A stretch of DNA of 64,000 bases, taken from the NCBI GenBank assembly GCA_963764565.1, contig CAVXTD010000011.1:1-64000 (forward strand), in the 5' to 3' direction. The first letter of the stretch is position 1, and every line of letters begins with the position of its first letter. This document shows, in pieces, positions 49,884-60,008 of the stretch. The notes beneath the pieces were generated by a model. That model saw only the letters and a list, made by a program, of their open reading frames with translations, did not search any database and was not told where the DNA came from. Made by a program: the position numbers and the translations under genes. The stretch is from DATBLE01 sp963764565. Its GTDB lineage: Bacteria > Actinomycetota > Thermoleophilia > Gaiellales > Gaiellaceae.

Positions 49884-51345
49884 TCAGTGGATCGGCATCG
49901 CGCTGGGGGTTGAGCCGCAGCTTCGGCAGGAAGTGACGGGCCTGCGGAAGAACGGCAAGCGCGACCAGGCTCGCGACACTAGCGAGGATCCCGGCTGCGA
50001 TGAAGGCGTGGCGATGCCGGAGGCGGCCTGCGCGCCGCCGAGTGCTCCGGTCGCTCCGGCTGCGATCGTCGAGAAGACGGCGATCCCGATCGTGCCGCCG
50101 ATCTCGTGGCCGGTCGAGTTGAGGCCGGAGATCATCCCTGACTCGTCTTCGCGGCGCCGGTGAGGATCGCGATCGAGACGGAGACGACGGCGATGCCGAG
50201 CCCGAATCCGGCGACGAGCATTCCGGGCAGGACGTTCGCGGAGGTAGCGTGCCGTGCTCGCCGACGTGGGCGAGAAGCGCCATACCGGCCGCGGCGATCA
50301 GGAAGGCCGCGGCGAGCGGGCCGCGGACGCCGTGCCTGCCGACGACGTGACCGGCCGCGTGGGCGCCGACTCCGGCGGCGAGAGCGAGCGGGATGAAGGC
50401 GAGGCCGGTCGTCGAGCGGGCCCGGTGCCGAGCACGTTCTGCAGGTAGAGCGAGCAGAGCAGGAAGAGGCCGAAGATCGAGCCGGCCGCGGCGAGCATCA
50501 GGAAGAGGCCGCCGCCGACGGCGCGGTCGGCGAGTCGCTCGACCCGCAGAAGCGGGCTGCTCGGTGCGGCGCTCGCAGGCCGCGAAGCCGGCGAGCCCGG
50601 CGAGCGCCGAGCGGCGCCGAGCCCGATCGTCTGGGTCGAGGCCCAGCCGGCGTGTCGGCCTGCGTGATCGCGAAGACGAGCGCGCCGAGGCTGCCGTGGC
50701 GAGCAACGCGCCGCGGCAGGTCGAGGCCGCGCCAGCGCGGCTTCCTGTATCGCGCCGGGATGACCTTCAGCGCGGTCGACGGCAAGAGCGACCGCGACCG
50801 GGAGGTTGACGTAGAAGATCATCCGCCAGTCGCCGAGCTCGGTGAGGACGCCGCCGACGAGGACGCCGATCGCAGCGCCGGCGCCGCCGACCGCGCCCCA
50901 GGCGGCGAGCGCCTTCGCCCGCTGCGTGCCGTGGAACGCGGACGTGATGATCGAGAGCGCGGCCGGGCGAGAGCATCGCCGCGCCGAGACCCTGACCCGC
51001 CCGTGCGGCGAAGAGCGTCGTCTGCGGTGCCCGGCCATCGCGGAGGCGAGCGACGAGACGGTGAAGACGCCGAGGCCGGTCAGGAACAACCGCCGGCGGC
51101 CGACAGGTCGGCGGCGCGGCCGCCGAAGAGGAGCAGGCTGCCGAAGATCAGCGAGTAGCTCGTGATCGTCCAGCTGACCGTCGAGCCGCTGAGCTCGAGG
51201 TCGCGCGGCCAGGCTCGGCAGCGCGATGTTCACGGCCGTGATGTCGAGGATCACCATCAGCTGGGCGACGAGGAGCACGCCCAGCAGGGCGAAGCCGGCC
51301 TTCGAATGTGCGGCCGGTGCGGGTGGTGTGGATCTTCTTGTGCAT
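49884..51345 (-). CDS. DHA2-family MFS efflux transporter (heavily frameshifted)
   Basis: About 485 residues. VLLVAQLMVILDITAVNIALPSL (helix 1, D1-like motif), LFLTGLGVFTVSSLASAMAG, AALSIITSAFHGTQRAKALAAWGAVGGAGAAIGVLVGGVLTELGDWRMIFYVNLPVAV (helices 4-6 with motif C), FLLCSLYLQNVLGTGP, and EIGGTIGIAVFSTIAAGA. 14-TM drug pump like that at 6528, with its own TetR downstream. ATG 51345; AAGGGA about 10 nt upstream. Confidence 0.8.
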
Positions 51346-51365
51346 GTGAGCCGTCCCTTCTAAGT

Positions 51366-51381
51366 CAGACAGTAGTGTCTG
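51366..51381. promoter_or_regulatory. TetR-type operator 1, CAGACA-N4-TGTCTG
   Basis: Perfect inverted repeat 21 nt upstream of the efflux-pump ATG. Confidence 0.65.
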
Positions 51382-51393
51382 TGAGTAATAAAG

Positions 51394-51409
51394 CAGACAA
51401 CAGTGTCTG
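51394..51409. promoter_or_regulatory. TetR-type operator 2, CAGACA-N4-TGTCTG
   Basis: Second perfect copy, 28 bp from the first; the AT-rich 51382-51393 between them probably holds the -10. Confidence 0.65.
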
Positions 51410-51553
51410 ATGTCAAGCGATTGGGAAAATCGACAGAGCCACGCCCGGCCCGCGCTTTGAGCCCCTGCGTGGTGCGACACGCTTGTAGCCGGTCGCAAGG
51501 AGTACACGCCCTTCCCTGCCCTACCGCGTGGGTCAAGAGAGCGGGAGGAAAGA
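51410..51553. other. Intergenic spacer between efflux promoter and tRNA
   Basis: No convincing ORF or hairpin seen; contains ordinary mixed sequence downstream of the 3' end of the tRNA gene. Confidence 0.5.
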
Positions 51554-51627
<74 letters not shown>

Positions 51628-51670
51628 AGGGCGGGACAGTCTAGCCGCGCGCTACGCGCCCGAAAGGGTG

Positions 51671-52394
51671 CTACGGGCCGTCCCGGACGTAGATCACCTG
51701 GCCGCTGACGTAGCTCGCGTCCTCCGAGCAGAGGAACGCGATCACGCCCGCGATGTCCTCCGGCTCGCCGATCCGCTGGAGCGGCACCTGCTCGGCGGCC
51801 ATCCGCTGGAAGTCCTCGAAGGCGACGCCGATCCGATCGGCGGTCTGCTGCGTCATCGCCGTCGAGACGAACCCCGGCGCGACGCAGTTGACGTTGACGT
51901 TGAAGCGGCCGAGCTCGATCGCGAGCGTCTTCGTCATCCCCTGGATCCCGGCCTTCGCGGCCGAGTAGTTCAGCTGGCCGCGGTTGCCGAGCGCCGAGAT
52001 CGAGGAGATCAGCACCATCTTCCCGCCGCCGTGCTGGGTCATGTGCGCCTGCGCCGCCTGGGTGGCGAGGAACGTGCCGCGCAGGTGGGTCGCGATCACC
52101 GCGTCCCAGTCGTCGTCGGTCATCTTGTAGACGAGGTTGTCGCGGATGATCCCGGCGCAGGTGACGAGGATGTCGAGGCCGCCGTGCTCCTCGACCGTCC
52201 GCGCGACCGCGGCCTCGACCGCCTCGCGGCTCGGTCACGTTGGTCTCCAGCTGCAGGCCCGGGGCGTCGTCGTCGAACGCGAGGTCGGCGAGCGCGACCT
52301 TCGCGCCCTCGGACGCGAAGCGCGCGGCCGTCGCCTTGCCGATCCCGCGGCCGCCGCCCGTGACGAGCGCGACCTTTCCCTCGAAGCGTGTCAC
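51671..52394 (-). CDS. fabG: 3-oxoacyl-ACP reductase-like SDR (FabG family), frameshifted once
   Basis: About 241 residues from GTG 52394. KVALVTGGGRGIGKATAARFASEGAKVALADLAFDD (TGxxxGIG), then after a slip near 52233 HGGLDILVTCAGIIRDNLVYKMTDDDWDAVI, VLISSISALGNRGQLNYSAAKAG (catalytic Ser, Tyr, Lys), CVAPGFVSTAMT and GQVIYVRDGP. NADPH-dependent reductase or, in this acyl-CoA context, possibly a 3-hydroxyacyl-CoA dehydrogenase. Leaderless promoter shared with the divergent thioesterase. Confidence 0.88.
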
Positions 52395-52413
52395 TCTCGT
52401 AGCCTATGCCCTC
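52395..52413. promoter_or_regulatory. Bidirectional leaderless promoter TAGCCTA
   Basis: The 19-bp gap between two divergent GTG starts contains TAGCCTA (52400-52406). Read on the plus strand it gives TAGCCT 8 nt before GTG 52414; on the minus strand TAGGCT 6 nt before GTG 52394. A single symmetric element appears to serve as -10 for both genes. Confidence 0.55.
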
Positions 52414-52809
52414 GTGCACGAGAAGCGCATCGAGATCCGCTGGCGCGACCTCGACGCCTATGAACACGTCAATCAGGCCGTCTACCTCACGTACCTGGAG
52501 GAGGTGCTCGACGACTGGCTCCGCGGCGTCCTCGGCCTCGGCCGAGGGCGAGGTCTGGCACTACGTCGCCGCCCACGTCTCGATCGACTACCGCGCCGAG
52601 CTGCGACTCGACGACCGGCAGGCGGTCGGCAGCGTCCGGCTCGAGCGCGTCGGGACGAAGAGCGTCACCGCGCGCGCCGAGCTCCGCGCGCCGGACGGGC
52701 GGGTGGCGGCGGAGGCCGAGCTGGTGATCGTCGCGCGCGACCCGGAGACGCGGCGAGTCGCAGCCGCTGACCGACGCGGAGCGGGCGGCGTTCGAGGCGG
52801 TCGGCGTGA
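52414..52809 (+). CDS. Acyl-CoA thioesterase (4HBT, hotdog fold), frameshifted
   Basis: About 132 residues. VHEKRIEIRWRDLDAYEHVNQAVYLTYLEEVLDDWLRG holds the catalytic Asp and the HVNQ/AVYL motif of 4-hydroxybenzoyl-CoA thioesterases; YVAAHVSIDYRAELRLDD and VTARAELRAPDG complete the hotdog. Slips near 52540 and 52757; the end reads PLTDAERAAFEAVGV with TGA overlapping the next GTG. Confidence 0.82.
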
Positions 52810-54177
52810 GGTACGTCGCGGTCGGCGCTGGTCGCGCTCGGCCTGCGCGGGCATCGTCGCCGCGCTGCGACTCCGGGCCTGACGAGCCCGCATCCGTGCG
52901 CCGAGGCGGCGGGCTTCACCTGCTCGACGCTTGCCGTGCCGCTCGACCGCAGCGGGCGCGTGCACGGGACGCTCCGGCTGAACGTCGCCGTCTCCGACAA
53001 CGACGCCGCGCCGCGCGGCGTGCTGCTGTTCCTGACCGGCGGTCCCGGGCCAGCCCGGCGTTCCCGTCGATTCGCGCGGATCGCGCTGCGGCTCGCGCGC
53101 GGTGCTGAGCGGACTACCGGCTGGTGATGTTCGACCAGCGCGGCACGGGCGGGACGGCGATCGCAGTGCCCGGCGCTGCAGGGCGAGGTCGGCACATCGG
53201 ACATCGCGCGGCCGACGCCCGCCGCGGTCCGCGACTGCGCAGCCGGTCTCGGCGCCGCGTCGCGGCCTCTACTCGACCGCGGGACACGGTCGCCGACCTC
53301 GACGCTGCTGCGCCGGGCGCTCGGGCGTGCGCACCTGGACGCTCGACGGCGTCTCGTACGGGACGTTCGTCGCCGAGCGCTACGCCGTCGCCCACCCGAG
53401 GCGGTCAAGGCGCTCGTGCTCGACTCGGTGCTCCCGCACGTCGACCCCCAGGTCGACGACGCCCTCTACCTCACCGGGCTCCGCGCGACACGCGCCGCGT
53501 CCTGCGCCTCGCCTGCGCGCGAGATCGCGCTGCGGCTTCGACCCGGCGACCGACCTCGCCTGGCTCGTCCGGCACGGCGTGGACGGCGTCGGCGCTGTTC
53601 GACGCGATCGTCACCTCCGAGTTCGTCGATCCGAGCTACCGGGGCGTGCTCGCGGCGCTGCACGCCGCGCGGCGGGGCAACCGCGCCGACCTCGACGGGC
53701 ACGATCGGCGCAGATGCACCGGGCGAAGCGGCGCGCCCGCCGGAGCTCTTCAGCTCCGGCCTGCACGCCGCGACGCTCTGCGCCGACTTCCGCTTCCCGT
53801 GGGGCTCGCGCGACGTCGCCGGCGGAGCGCCGCCGCCTGCTCGCCGGCGGGTCCGCAAGCTGACCGAGCGAGCGACGTCTGGCCGTACACGCGGGCGACG
53901 GCGGCCGGCAACGGCATCATCGCGACCTGCCTGAACTGGCCCGCCGACGGCAGCCGCTCCGGCCCTGCCCGCCGGCGCCAGGCTTCCCGCCGTGCCGACG
54001 CTCCTCCTGAACGGCGACCGCGACCTGTCGACGCCGCTCGAGTGGGCGCGCGAGGAGCTCCGCCTCGCCCCGCGTGGCAAGCTCGTCGTCGTGCACGGCG
54101 CCTCCCACTCGATCCAGACCGCGAAGCGCGGCGAGACCGGGCGCGAGGCGGTCGAGGCCTTCCTGCTCGGACGATGA
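52806..54177 (+). CDS. Exported alpha/beta hydrolase (TAP-like peptidase/lipase), frameshifted
   Basis: About 455 residues in several frames. N-terminal hydrophobic segment, then PHPCAEAAGFTCSTLAVPLDRSG, LNVAVSDNDAAPRGVLLFLTGGPG, LVMFDQRGTGGTAIAVP, the nucleophile elbow LDGVSYGTFVAERYAV, VLDSVLPHVDPQVDDALYL, and the C-terminal TAP domain PTLLLNGDRDLSTPLEWAREELRLAPRGKLVVVHGASHS with Asp and His of the triad. Matches the secreted tripeptidyl-aminopeptidase family; could cleave peptides or esters. Stop overlaps the next gene by ATGA. Confidence 0.78.
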
Positions 54178-54601
54178 GCCTCCGCGACCACATCGAGGCG
54201 ATGATCCGCGGCGAGATGCCGCCGCCGCCCGTGTCGCAGCTCCTCGGGCTGCGGCTCGAACTCGTTCGCCGACGGGCGAGTGCGTCTTCGAGATGGAGGT
54301 CGCGCCCGAGCACGCGAACCCGATGGGCACGCTCCAGGGCGGGATCATCTGCGCGCTCGCCGACGCCGCAATGGGCATGGCCTACGCGACGACGCTCGGC
54401 GACGGTGAGACGTTCACGACGCTGGAGCTGAAGACGAACTACCTCCGCCAGGTCACCGAGGGCACGCTGACCGCGACCGGGCGGGTCGTCCACGCGGGAC
54501 GCACGATCGGGCTGACCACCTGTGAGGTCGTCGACGAGCAGGGGCGCCGGGTCGCCTACGCGACGAGCACCTGCATGACGCTGCGCGAGACCGGGCGTTA
54601 G
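54174..54601 (+). CDS. PaaI-type acyl-CoA thioesterase, frameshifted once
   Basis: About 142 residues. LRDHIEAMIRGEMPPPPVSQLLGLRLE, slip near 54268, then GECVFEMEVAPEHANPMGTLQGGIICALADAAMGMAYATTL (HxNxxGTLxGG active-site motif and Asp), FTTLELKTNYLRQV and GRVVHAGRTIGLTTCEV. Hydrolyses aryl- or acyl-CoA esters, releasing CoA from dead-end intermediates. Confidence 0.88.
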
Positions 54602-54604
54602 GCT
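54599..54604 (+). promoter_or_regulatory. Putative -10 (TAGGCT) of acyl-CoA dehydrogenase pair
   Basis: TANNNT 6 nt before GTG 54611; overlaps the stop of the thioesterase. Confidence 0.5.
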
Positions 54605-54610
54605 CGTCAC

Positions 54611-55758
54611 GTGCAGCTTCGCGACTCTCCGGAGGAAGCCGCGTTTCCGCCAGGAGGTGCAGGCCTGGATCGCCGCCAATCTCCCCGAGGAGAGCCGCGG
54701 ACGTCGCGGCGGCGCCGCGCGGTTCGAGGAGTGGGGACGCGAATGGAGCCGAAAGCTCGGCGAGGCCGGGTACGCGGCGCTGACCTGGCCGAAGGAGTAC
54801 GGCGGCGGCGGCGCGCCCTACTCGCACCAGGCGATCCTGCTCGAGGAGCTCGCGAAGGCGCAGGCGCCGGGCCACATCGGCGTGATCGGGATCGGCATGG
54901 CGGGGCCGACGATCATCGTCCACGGCACCGACGAGCAGAAGACCCGCTACCTGCCGAGGATCCTCTCGGCGGAGGAGATCTGGTGCCAGGGCTTCTCCGA
55001 GCCGGGGGCCGGCTCCGACCTCGCCGCCGTGCGCACGCGCGCCGAGCTGCGCGACGGCCACTACGTCGTCAACGGCCAGAAGGTGTGGTCGTCGTACGCG
55101 CACCTCGCCGACTGGTGCATCCTCGTCACGCTCAGCGACCCGGATGCTCCTCGCTACCAGGGCCTCACGTACCTGCTGGTCGACATGCACGCGCCCGGCG
55201 TCGAGGTGCGGCCGCTGACGCAGATCACCGGCGAGGCCGAGTTCAACGAGATCTTCTTCACCGACGTCGAGGTGCCGGTCGCCAACGTGCTCGGCGAGCC
55301 GGGCCAGGGCTGGCAGGTGGCGATGACGACCCTGATGCACGAGCGCGCGTCGCTCGGCTTTGCGCTCGCGGGCGCCTTCGAGGTCGCGGTCGGCAAGCTC
55401 GTCGAGCTGGCGAAGGGCCGGCAGCTCGACGACCGGCTGCGCGATCTGATCGCGCAGAGCTGGATCGAGCTGCAAGCGCTGAAGTGGACGAACAACCGTG
55501 CGCTGACGCGCCTCGTCGAGACGGGTGCGCCCGGGCCCGAAGCCTCGATCCCGAAGCTGCACTGGTCGGAGGCGAACCAGCGGCTCGGCAAGCTCGCGCT
55601 GGAGCTGCTCGGCCCCGAGTCGCAGGTATCGGACGGCGACGGCTACTGGCAGTGGCTCCAGCTGCGCAGCCGCGGCAACACGATCGAGGCCGGCACCTCC
55701 GAGATCCTCCGCAACATCGTCGCCGAGCGCGTGCTCGGGCTTCCCGAAGGGCCGATAG
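54611..55758 (+). CDS. Acyl-CoA dehydrogenase 1 (two small frameshifts)
   Basis: About 382 residues, FAD-dependent. VQLRDSPEEAAFRQEVQAWIAANLP (one extra C near 54650), WPKEYGGGGAPYSHQAILLEELAKA, WCQGFSEPGAGSDLAAVRTRAE, GQKVWSSYAHLADWCILVTLSD, FNEIFFTDVEVPVANVLGEPGQGW, and RSRGNTIEAGTSEILRNIVAERVLGLP with the likely catalytic Glu. Ends at TAG 55756-55758 if one base is restored. Directly followed by a second, shorter ACAD gene. Confidence 0.9.
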
Positions 55759-56694
55759 ATGCACTTCGCGTTCACGCCGGATCAGGAGACCCTGCGCGCC
55801 GAGGCGCGCCGCTACCTCGAGGAGCGCTTTCCCGCCGAGCGGGTCGCCGAGCTGGCCGACTCGGCCGAGGGGTGGGATCCCGCGTCCTGGGCCGAGCTGG
55901 CCGAGCTCGGCTGGCTCGGCGTCTCGGTCGGAGAGGACGAGGGCGGCGCCGGGCTCGGCTTTCTCGAGGAGGCGGTGCTGTTCGAGGAGCTCGGTCGCGC
56001 GCTCTATCCCGGGCCGTACTTCTCGACGATCGCGCTCGCCCTGCCCGCGCTGCCGCCCGAGGAACGTGCACGGGTCGCCGCCGGCGAGGCGCGGTGGTCG
56101 GCCGAGGTCGACGGGGTCGTCCCCGACCTGGCGCTGGTCGAGCGCGTGGTCACCCCCGAAGGGGCCGCCGACGCCGAGGGCGAGACGCTCGAGACGATGG
56201 ACTCGACACGGCGCCTGGGCCGGCTCGCGCCAGGCTCGCGCGATCCGCTTCCCGGCACGATCGACCCGCCGCGCTTCCGCACAGCGCTCGCGCTCGAGGC
56301 GGTGGGGATCGCGCAGCGCGCGCTCGAGTACGGGATCGAGCACGCGAAGGAGCGGCAGCAGTTCGGCAAGCCGATCGGCGTCTACCAGGCCGTGTCCCAC
56401 TCGCTGGTCGACAGCTTCATGGCGGCGGAGCTTGCGCGGTCGCTCGCATACTGGGCTGCCTGGTGCGTGGCCGAGGGCGATCCGGAGCAGGCTGTTGCCG
56501 CCGCGGCCGCGAAGTCGTACGCGTCGGAGGCGGCGGTCTCGGCGTGCGAGCGCTCGATCCAGATCCTCGGCGGGGTCGGCTTCACCTGGGAGCACGCGCT
56601 GCATCGCTACTACAAGCGTGCGCAGTGGATCCAGGCGTTCGGCGGCTTCCCCGCCGTACAGCGGGCGGAGATCGCCGATCGGCTCCTCGCGTAA
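55759..56694 (+). CDS. Acyl-CoA dehydrogenase 2 (short, partner-type)
   Basis: 311 residues, intact. FAFTPDQETLRAEARRYLEERFP, LGWLGVSVGEDEGGAGLGFLEEAVLFEELGRALYPGPY, then a shortened middle (the FAD-binding beta domain is compact and lacks the SEP/GAGSD motif), RQQFGKPIGVYQAVSHSLVD and LGGVGFTWEHALHRYYKRAQW. Adjacent long plus short ACADs recall the heteromeric alpha2beta2 dehydrogenases used for CoA-activated cyclic or branched substrates in actinobacteria. ATG 55759 follows the previous TAG directly. Confidence 0.88.
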   Translation: MHFAFTPDQETLRAEARRYLEERFPAERVAELADSAEGWDPASWAELAELGWLGVSVGEDEGGAGLGFLEEAVLFEELGRALYPGPYFSTIALALPALPPEERARVAAGEARWSAEVDGVVPDLALVERVVTPEGAADAEGETLETMDSTRRLGRLAPGSRDPLPGTIDPPRFRTALALEAVGIAQRALEYGIEHAKERQQFGKPIGVYQAVSHSLVDSFMAAELARSLAYWAAWCVAEGDPEQAVAAAAAKSYASEAAVSACERSIQILGGVGFTWEHALHRYYKRAQWIQAFGGFPAVQRAEIADRLLA

Positions 56695-57463
56695 GACGGT
56701 TCTGATCACCGGCGCCTCGTCGGGGATCGGCGCTGCCTGCGCGCGGCGGCTCGCCGCTTCCGGCTGGCAGGTGTATGCGGGTGTGCGCACACCGGGCGAC
56801 GCGCCGCCGGGGACGGCCGAGGTGCTACTCGACGTCGCCGACCCCGGCTCGGTCGGCGCACTCCGCTTCGACCGGCTCGACGGCGTCGTCAACAACGCCG
56901 GCATCGCGATCGCCGCGCCGCTCGAGGATCTGCCGATGGAGGAGCTGCGGCGCCAGCTCGAGGTGAACGTGGTCGGTCAGCTCGCGGTCACCCAGGCGGT
57001 GCTCCCGGCGCTTCGCAGTGCCCGCGGGCGGGTGGTGATCGTCGGCTCGATCGCCGGACGCAGTGCTCTGCCCTTCCTCGGCGCGTACGCGATCTCGAAG
57101 TTCGCGCTCGAGGCGATGGCCGACTCGCTGCGGCTCGAGCTCGCCCCCGAGGGGATCGAAGTCTCGCTGGTCGAGCCTGGGACGATCGCAACCGCGATCT
57201 GGACGAAGCCGCAGCCGCTCGCCGATCTGGTCTCCGAGCGCTACCGATCGCGCGTGGAGGCGTTCAGAGCGGTCGCGGCGGCTCGGGCGGCGAAGGCGGT
57301 ACCCGCCGATCGCGTCGCCGTCGCCGTCGAGCACGCGCTCACGGCGCCCCGCCCGAAGACCCGCTACCTCGTCGGCCGCGACGCCAGGATCCGGGCCGCG
57401 CTCGAGCGCCTACCCGACCGGATGCGCGACCGCGTCCTCGCCCGCGCGTTGCTGCGCGGATAG
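56691..57463 (+). CDS. Short-chain dehydrogenase/reductase
   Basis: About 257 residues. KTVLITGASSGIGAACARRLAASGWQVYAG, LDGVVNNAGIAIAAPLEDLP, VIVGSIAGRSALPFLGAYAISKFALEAMADSL (Ser-Tyr-Lys), VSLVEPGTIATAI. No usable start exists exactly at the gene start; restoring one G in GCGT-AAGACG gives GTG-AAG-ACG overlapping the previous stop by GTGA. Subfamily like the DHRS/retinol-type SDRs; substrate unknown, context acyl-CoA catabolism. Confidence 0.85.
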
Positions 57464-57471
57464 AGGCCGGT

Positions 57472-57477
57472 TACGGT
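57472..57477 (+). promoter_or_regulatory. Putative -10 (TACGGT) of acyl-CoA ligase operon
   Basis: TANNNT 7 nt before GTG 57485. Confidence 0.5.
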
Positions 57478-57484
57478 TCCCACT

Positions 57485-59091
57485 GTGCGCGGCCAGATGA
57501 TGGATTTCCAGCTCACGCTGCCGCACCTGCTCCGGCGGGTCGAGACGTACTTCGGCGACAACGAGATCGTCACCCGCCTGCCGGACAAGAGCTTCCACCG
57601 GTACCGCTACCGCGAGATGGCGCGGCGGGCGAAGCAGCTCGCGGTCGCGCTCGCGGGACTCGGGCTCGAGCGCGGCGACCGCGTCGCGACGCTCTGCTGG
57701 AACCACCACCAGCACATGGAGTGCTACTTCGGGATTCCGTGCGGTGGCTTCGTCCTGCACACGCTCAACCTCCGTCTCCATCCGAACGACCTCGGGTACA
57801 TCGCCAAGCACGCCGGCGACCGGGCCGTGATCGTCGACCGAAGCCTGCTGCCGCTGCTCGAGCAGTTTCGTGACGCGACCGACATCGAGCACGTCTTCGT
57901 CGTCGAGGACTCGTACGAGGAGCTCCTCGCCGGAGCGTCGGCCGACGACTGGCGCGACCCCGAGCTGGACGAGAACGAGGCGGCGGCGATGTGCTACACG
58001 AGCGGGACGACCGGCAGGCCGAAGGGCGTCCTCTACTCGCACCGCTCGACCGTGCTGCACACGTTCGGGGTCGCCGCCGGGAACCCGCTCGGGCTCGGCA
58101 TCGCCGAGAGCGACGTGATCCTGCCGGTCGTGCCGATGTTCCACGCCAACGCGTGGGGGTACCCGTACATCGCCGCGATGCTCGGCGCGAAGATCGTCTA
58201 CCCCGGCCCGCACCTCGACCCCGAGAGCCTGCTCGACGACTTCGTCCAGGAGGGCGTGACGTGGGCGGCGGGCGTGCCGACGATCTGGCTGGGGATCCTC
58301 GCGCTTCTCGACGCGAACCCGGGCAAGTGGGATCTCTCGCAAGATGAAGGGGATGCTGATCGGCGGCTCGGCGGCGCCGCGGGCGATGATCGCCGGGTTC
58401 AAGCAGCGGCACGGGCTGAACGTGATCCACGGCTGGGGGATGACGGAGACATCGCCGGTCGCATCCGTGGCGATGCTGCCGGGCGATCTCGCCGAGGCGG
58501 ACGACGAGACGCAGTTCGACTACATCGCGCTCCAGGGGCTGCCGCTGCCGTTCGTCGAGCTGCGGGCGCGCGACGCCGACGGCAACGAGATCCCGTGGGA
58601 CGACGAGGCGATGGGCGAGCTGGAGATCCGCGGGCCCTGGGTCGCCTCCGGCTACTACGACACGCCCGAGCAGGCCGACCGCTGGACGGACGACGGGTGG
58701 TTCAAGACGGGCGACATCGTCTCGCTCCACCCGCGCGGCTTCATCCGGATCCAGGACCGCACGAAGGACGTGATCAAGTCCGGCGGCGAGTGGATCAGCT
58801 CGGTCGCGCTCGAGAACGCGCTGATGGGGCATCCGGCGGTGGCGGAGGCGGCGGTGATCGCCGTGCCGAGCGAGAAGTGGGACGAGCGGCCGCTGGCGGT
58901 CTGTGTCCTGCGCGAGGGGCAAACAACGACGGCGGAGGAGCTGTCCGAGTTCCTGGCGCGCAGCTTCGCGAAGTGGTGGCTGCCCGACGCCTTCGAGTTC
59001 GTCGACGGAGATCCCGAAGACGGCGGTCGGCAAGTTCCGCAAGACGGCGCTTCGCGACATGTTCGCGAAGCCGGAAGTGTCGGCCTCCTGA
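57485..59091 (+). CDS. Medium/long-chain acyl-CoA ligase (AMP-forming), two frameshifts
   Basis: About 535 residues. Activates a carboxylic acid to acyl-CoA. LPHLLRRVETYFGDNEIVTR start, AAAMCYTSGTTGRPKGVLYSHRS (P-loop), MFHANAWGYPYIAAMLGAKIV, slip near 58341, LIGGSAAPRAMIAGFKQRHGLNVIHGWGMTETSP, GWFKTGDIVSLHPRGFIRIQDRTKDVIKSGGEWISSVALEN, slip near 59010, then EIPKTAVGKFRKTALRDMF with the catalytic lysine. Long-chain FadD-like group. Stop TGA 59089-59091 overlaps the start of the reductase. Confidence 0.9.
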
Positions 59092-60008
59092 AGGCGGTCG
59101 TCCTCCGCGAGCTGGGCGGGCCGGAGCGGCTCGAGCTCGCCGACGTCCCCGAGCCGGAAGCGGGCGCGGGCCAGGCGCTCGTGTCCGTGCGAGCCGCGGG
59201 CGTGAACTTCCTCGACGTGCTCGTGCGCCGCGGTGAGTACCCGCAGGCGCCGCCGCTGCCGACGATCCTCGGGTCCGAGGTGGCCGGTGAGATCGACGGC
59301 CGGCGCGTAATGGCGCTCCCCCGCATCGGCGGCGGCGGATACGCCGAGCGGGTCGTGGCCGACGAGGACTGGATCGTGCCACTGCCCGAGACCGCTTCGT
59401 TCGCGGAGGGTGCCTCGTTCCTGATGACGTTCCTGACGGCGTACCTCCCGCTTGTGCGCCAGGCCCGGGTCGGGCCCGGTTCGGTCGTGCTCGTGCACGC
59501 CGCGGCGGGCGGGGTGGGCAGCGCGGCCGTCCAAATCGCGCGCCACCTCGGCGCGCGAGTCGTCGCGACCGCCGGATCGGAGGAGAAGCGCGCGTTCGCA
59601 CTCGAGCTCGGCGCCGACGAGGCGTACGGCTACGAGGACTTCGCCGAGGCAGTGCGCGCGGACGCGATCGTCGATCCGGTCGGCGGCGAGGTCTTCGTGC
59701 GCAGCCTCAAGGCGCTTGCCCCGCTGGGCACGCTGATCGCGATCGGCTACGCAGGTGGGCTTTGGGCGGACCTGAACCCGGCGCTCGTCGTCGGGCGGAA
59801 CGTGAGCGTCGCCGGCTTCTACCTGGGCCGCCTGATGGGCTTGGCTCCCGAGATCGTCCGGGAGGCGGTCCGGGATGTCGTCCGGCTGTGGGAGGAGGGC
59901 GCGGTGCGGCCGGTCGTCGGCGCCGAGTTCCCGCTCGCGGAGGCTGCGGCCGCCCATGCATTGATCGAGGACCGCCGCCACATCGGGAAGGTCGTCCTTG
60001 TTCCGTAG
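59088..60008 (+). CDS. NADPH:quinone oxidoreductase-like (zinc-free MDR)
   Basis: About 306 residues. KAVVLRELGGPERLELADVPEPEAGAGQALVSVRAAGVNFLDVL, ILGSEVAGEIDGRRVM, VLVHAAAGGVGSAAVQIARHLGARVVATAGSEEK (NADPH loop), LIAIGYAGG. Medium-chain dehydrogenase family without zinc ligands. The start is either CTG 59088 overlapping the ligase stop (CTGA) or, by one changed base, ATG. It probably reduces an enone or quinone in the same catabolic route. Confidence 0.88.
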   Translation: MKAVVLRELGGPERLELADVPEPEAGAGQALVSVRAAGVNFLDVLVRRGEYPQAPPLPTILGSEVAGEIDGRRVMALPRIGGGGYAERVVADEDWIVPLPETASFAEGASFLMTFLTAYLPLVRQARVGPGSVVLVHAAAGGVGSAAVQIARHLGARVVATAGSEEKRAFALELGADEAYGYEDFAEAVRADAIVDPVGGEVFVRSLKALAPLGTLIAIGYAGGLWADLNPALVVGRNVSVAGFYLGRLMGLAPEIVREAVRDVVRLWEEGAVRPVVGAEFPLAEAAAAHALIEDRRHIGKVVLVP

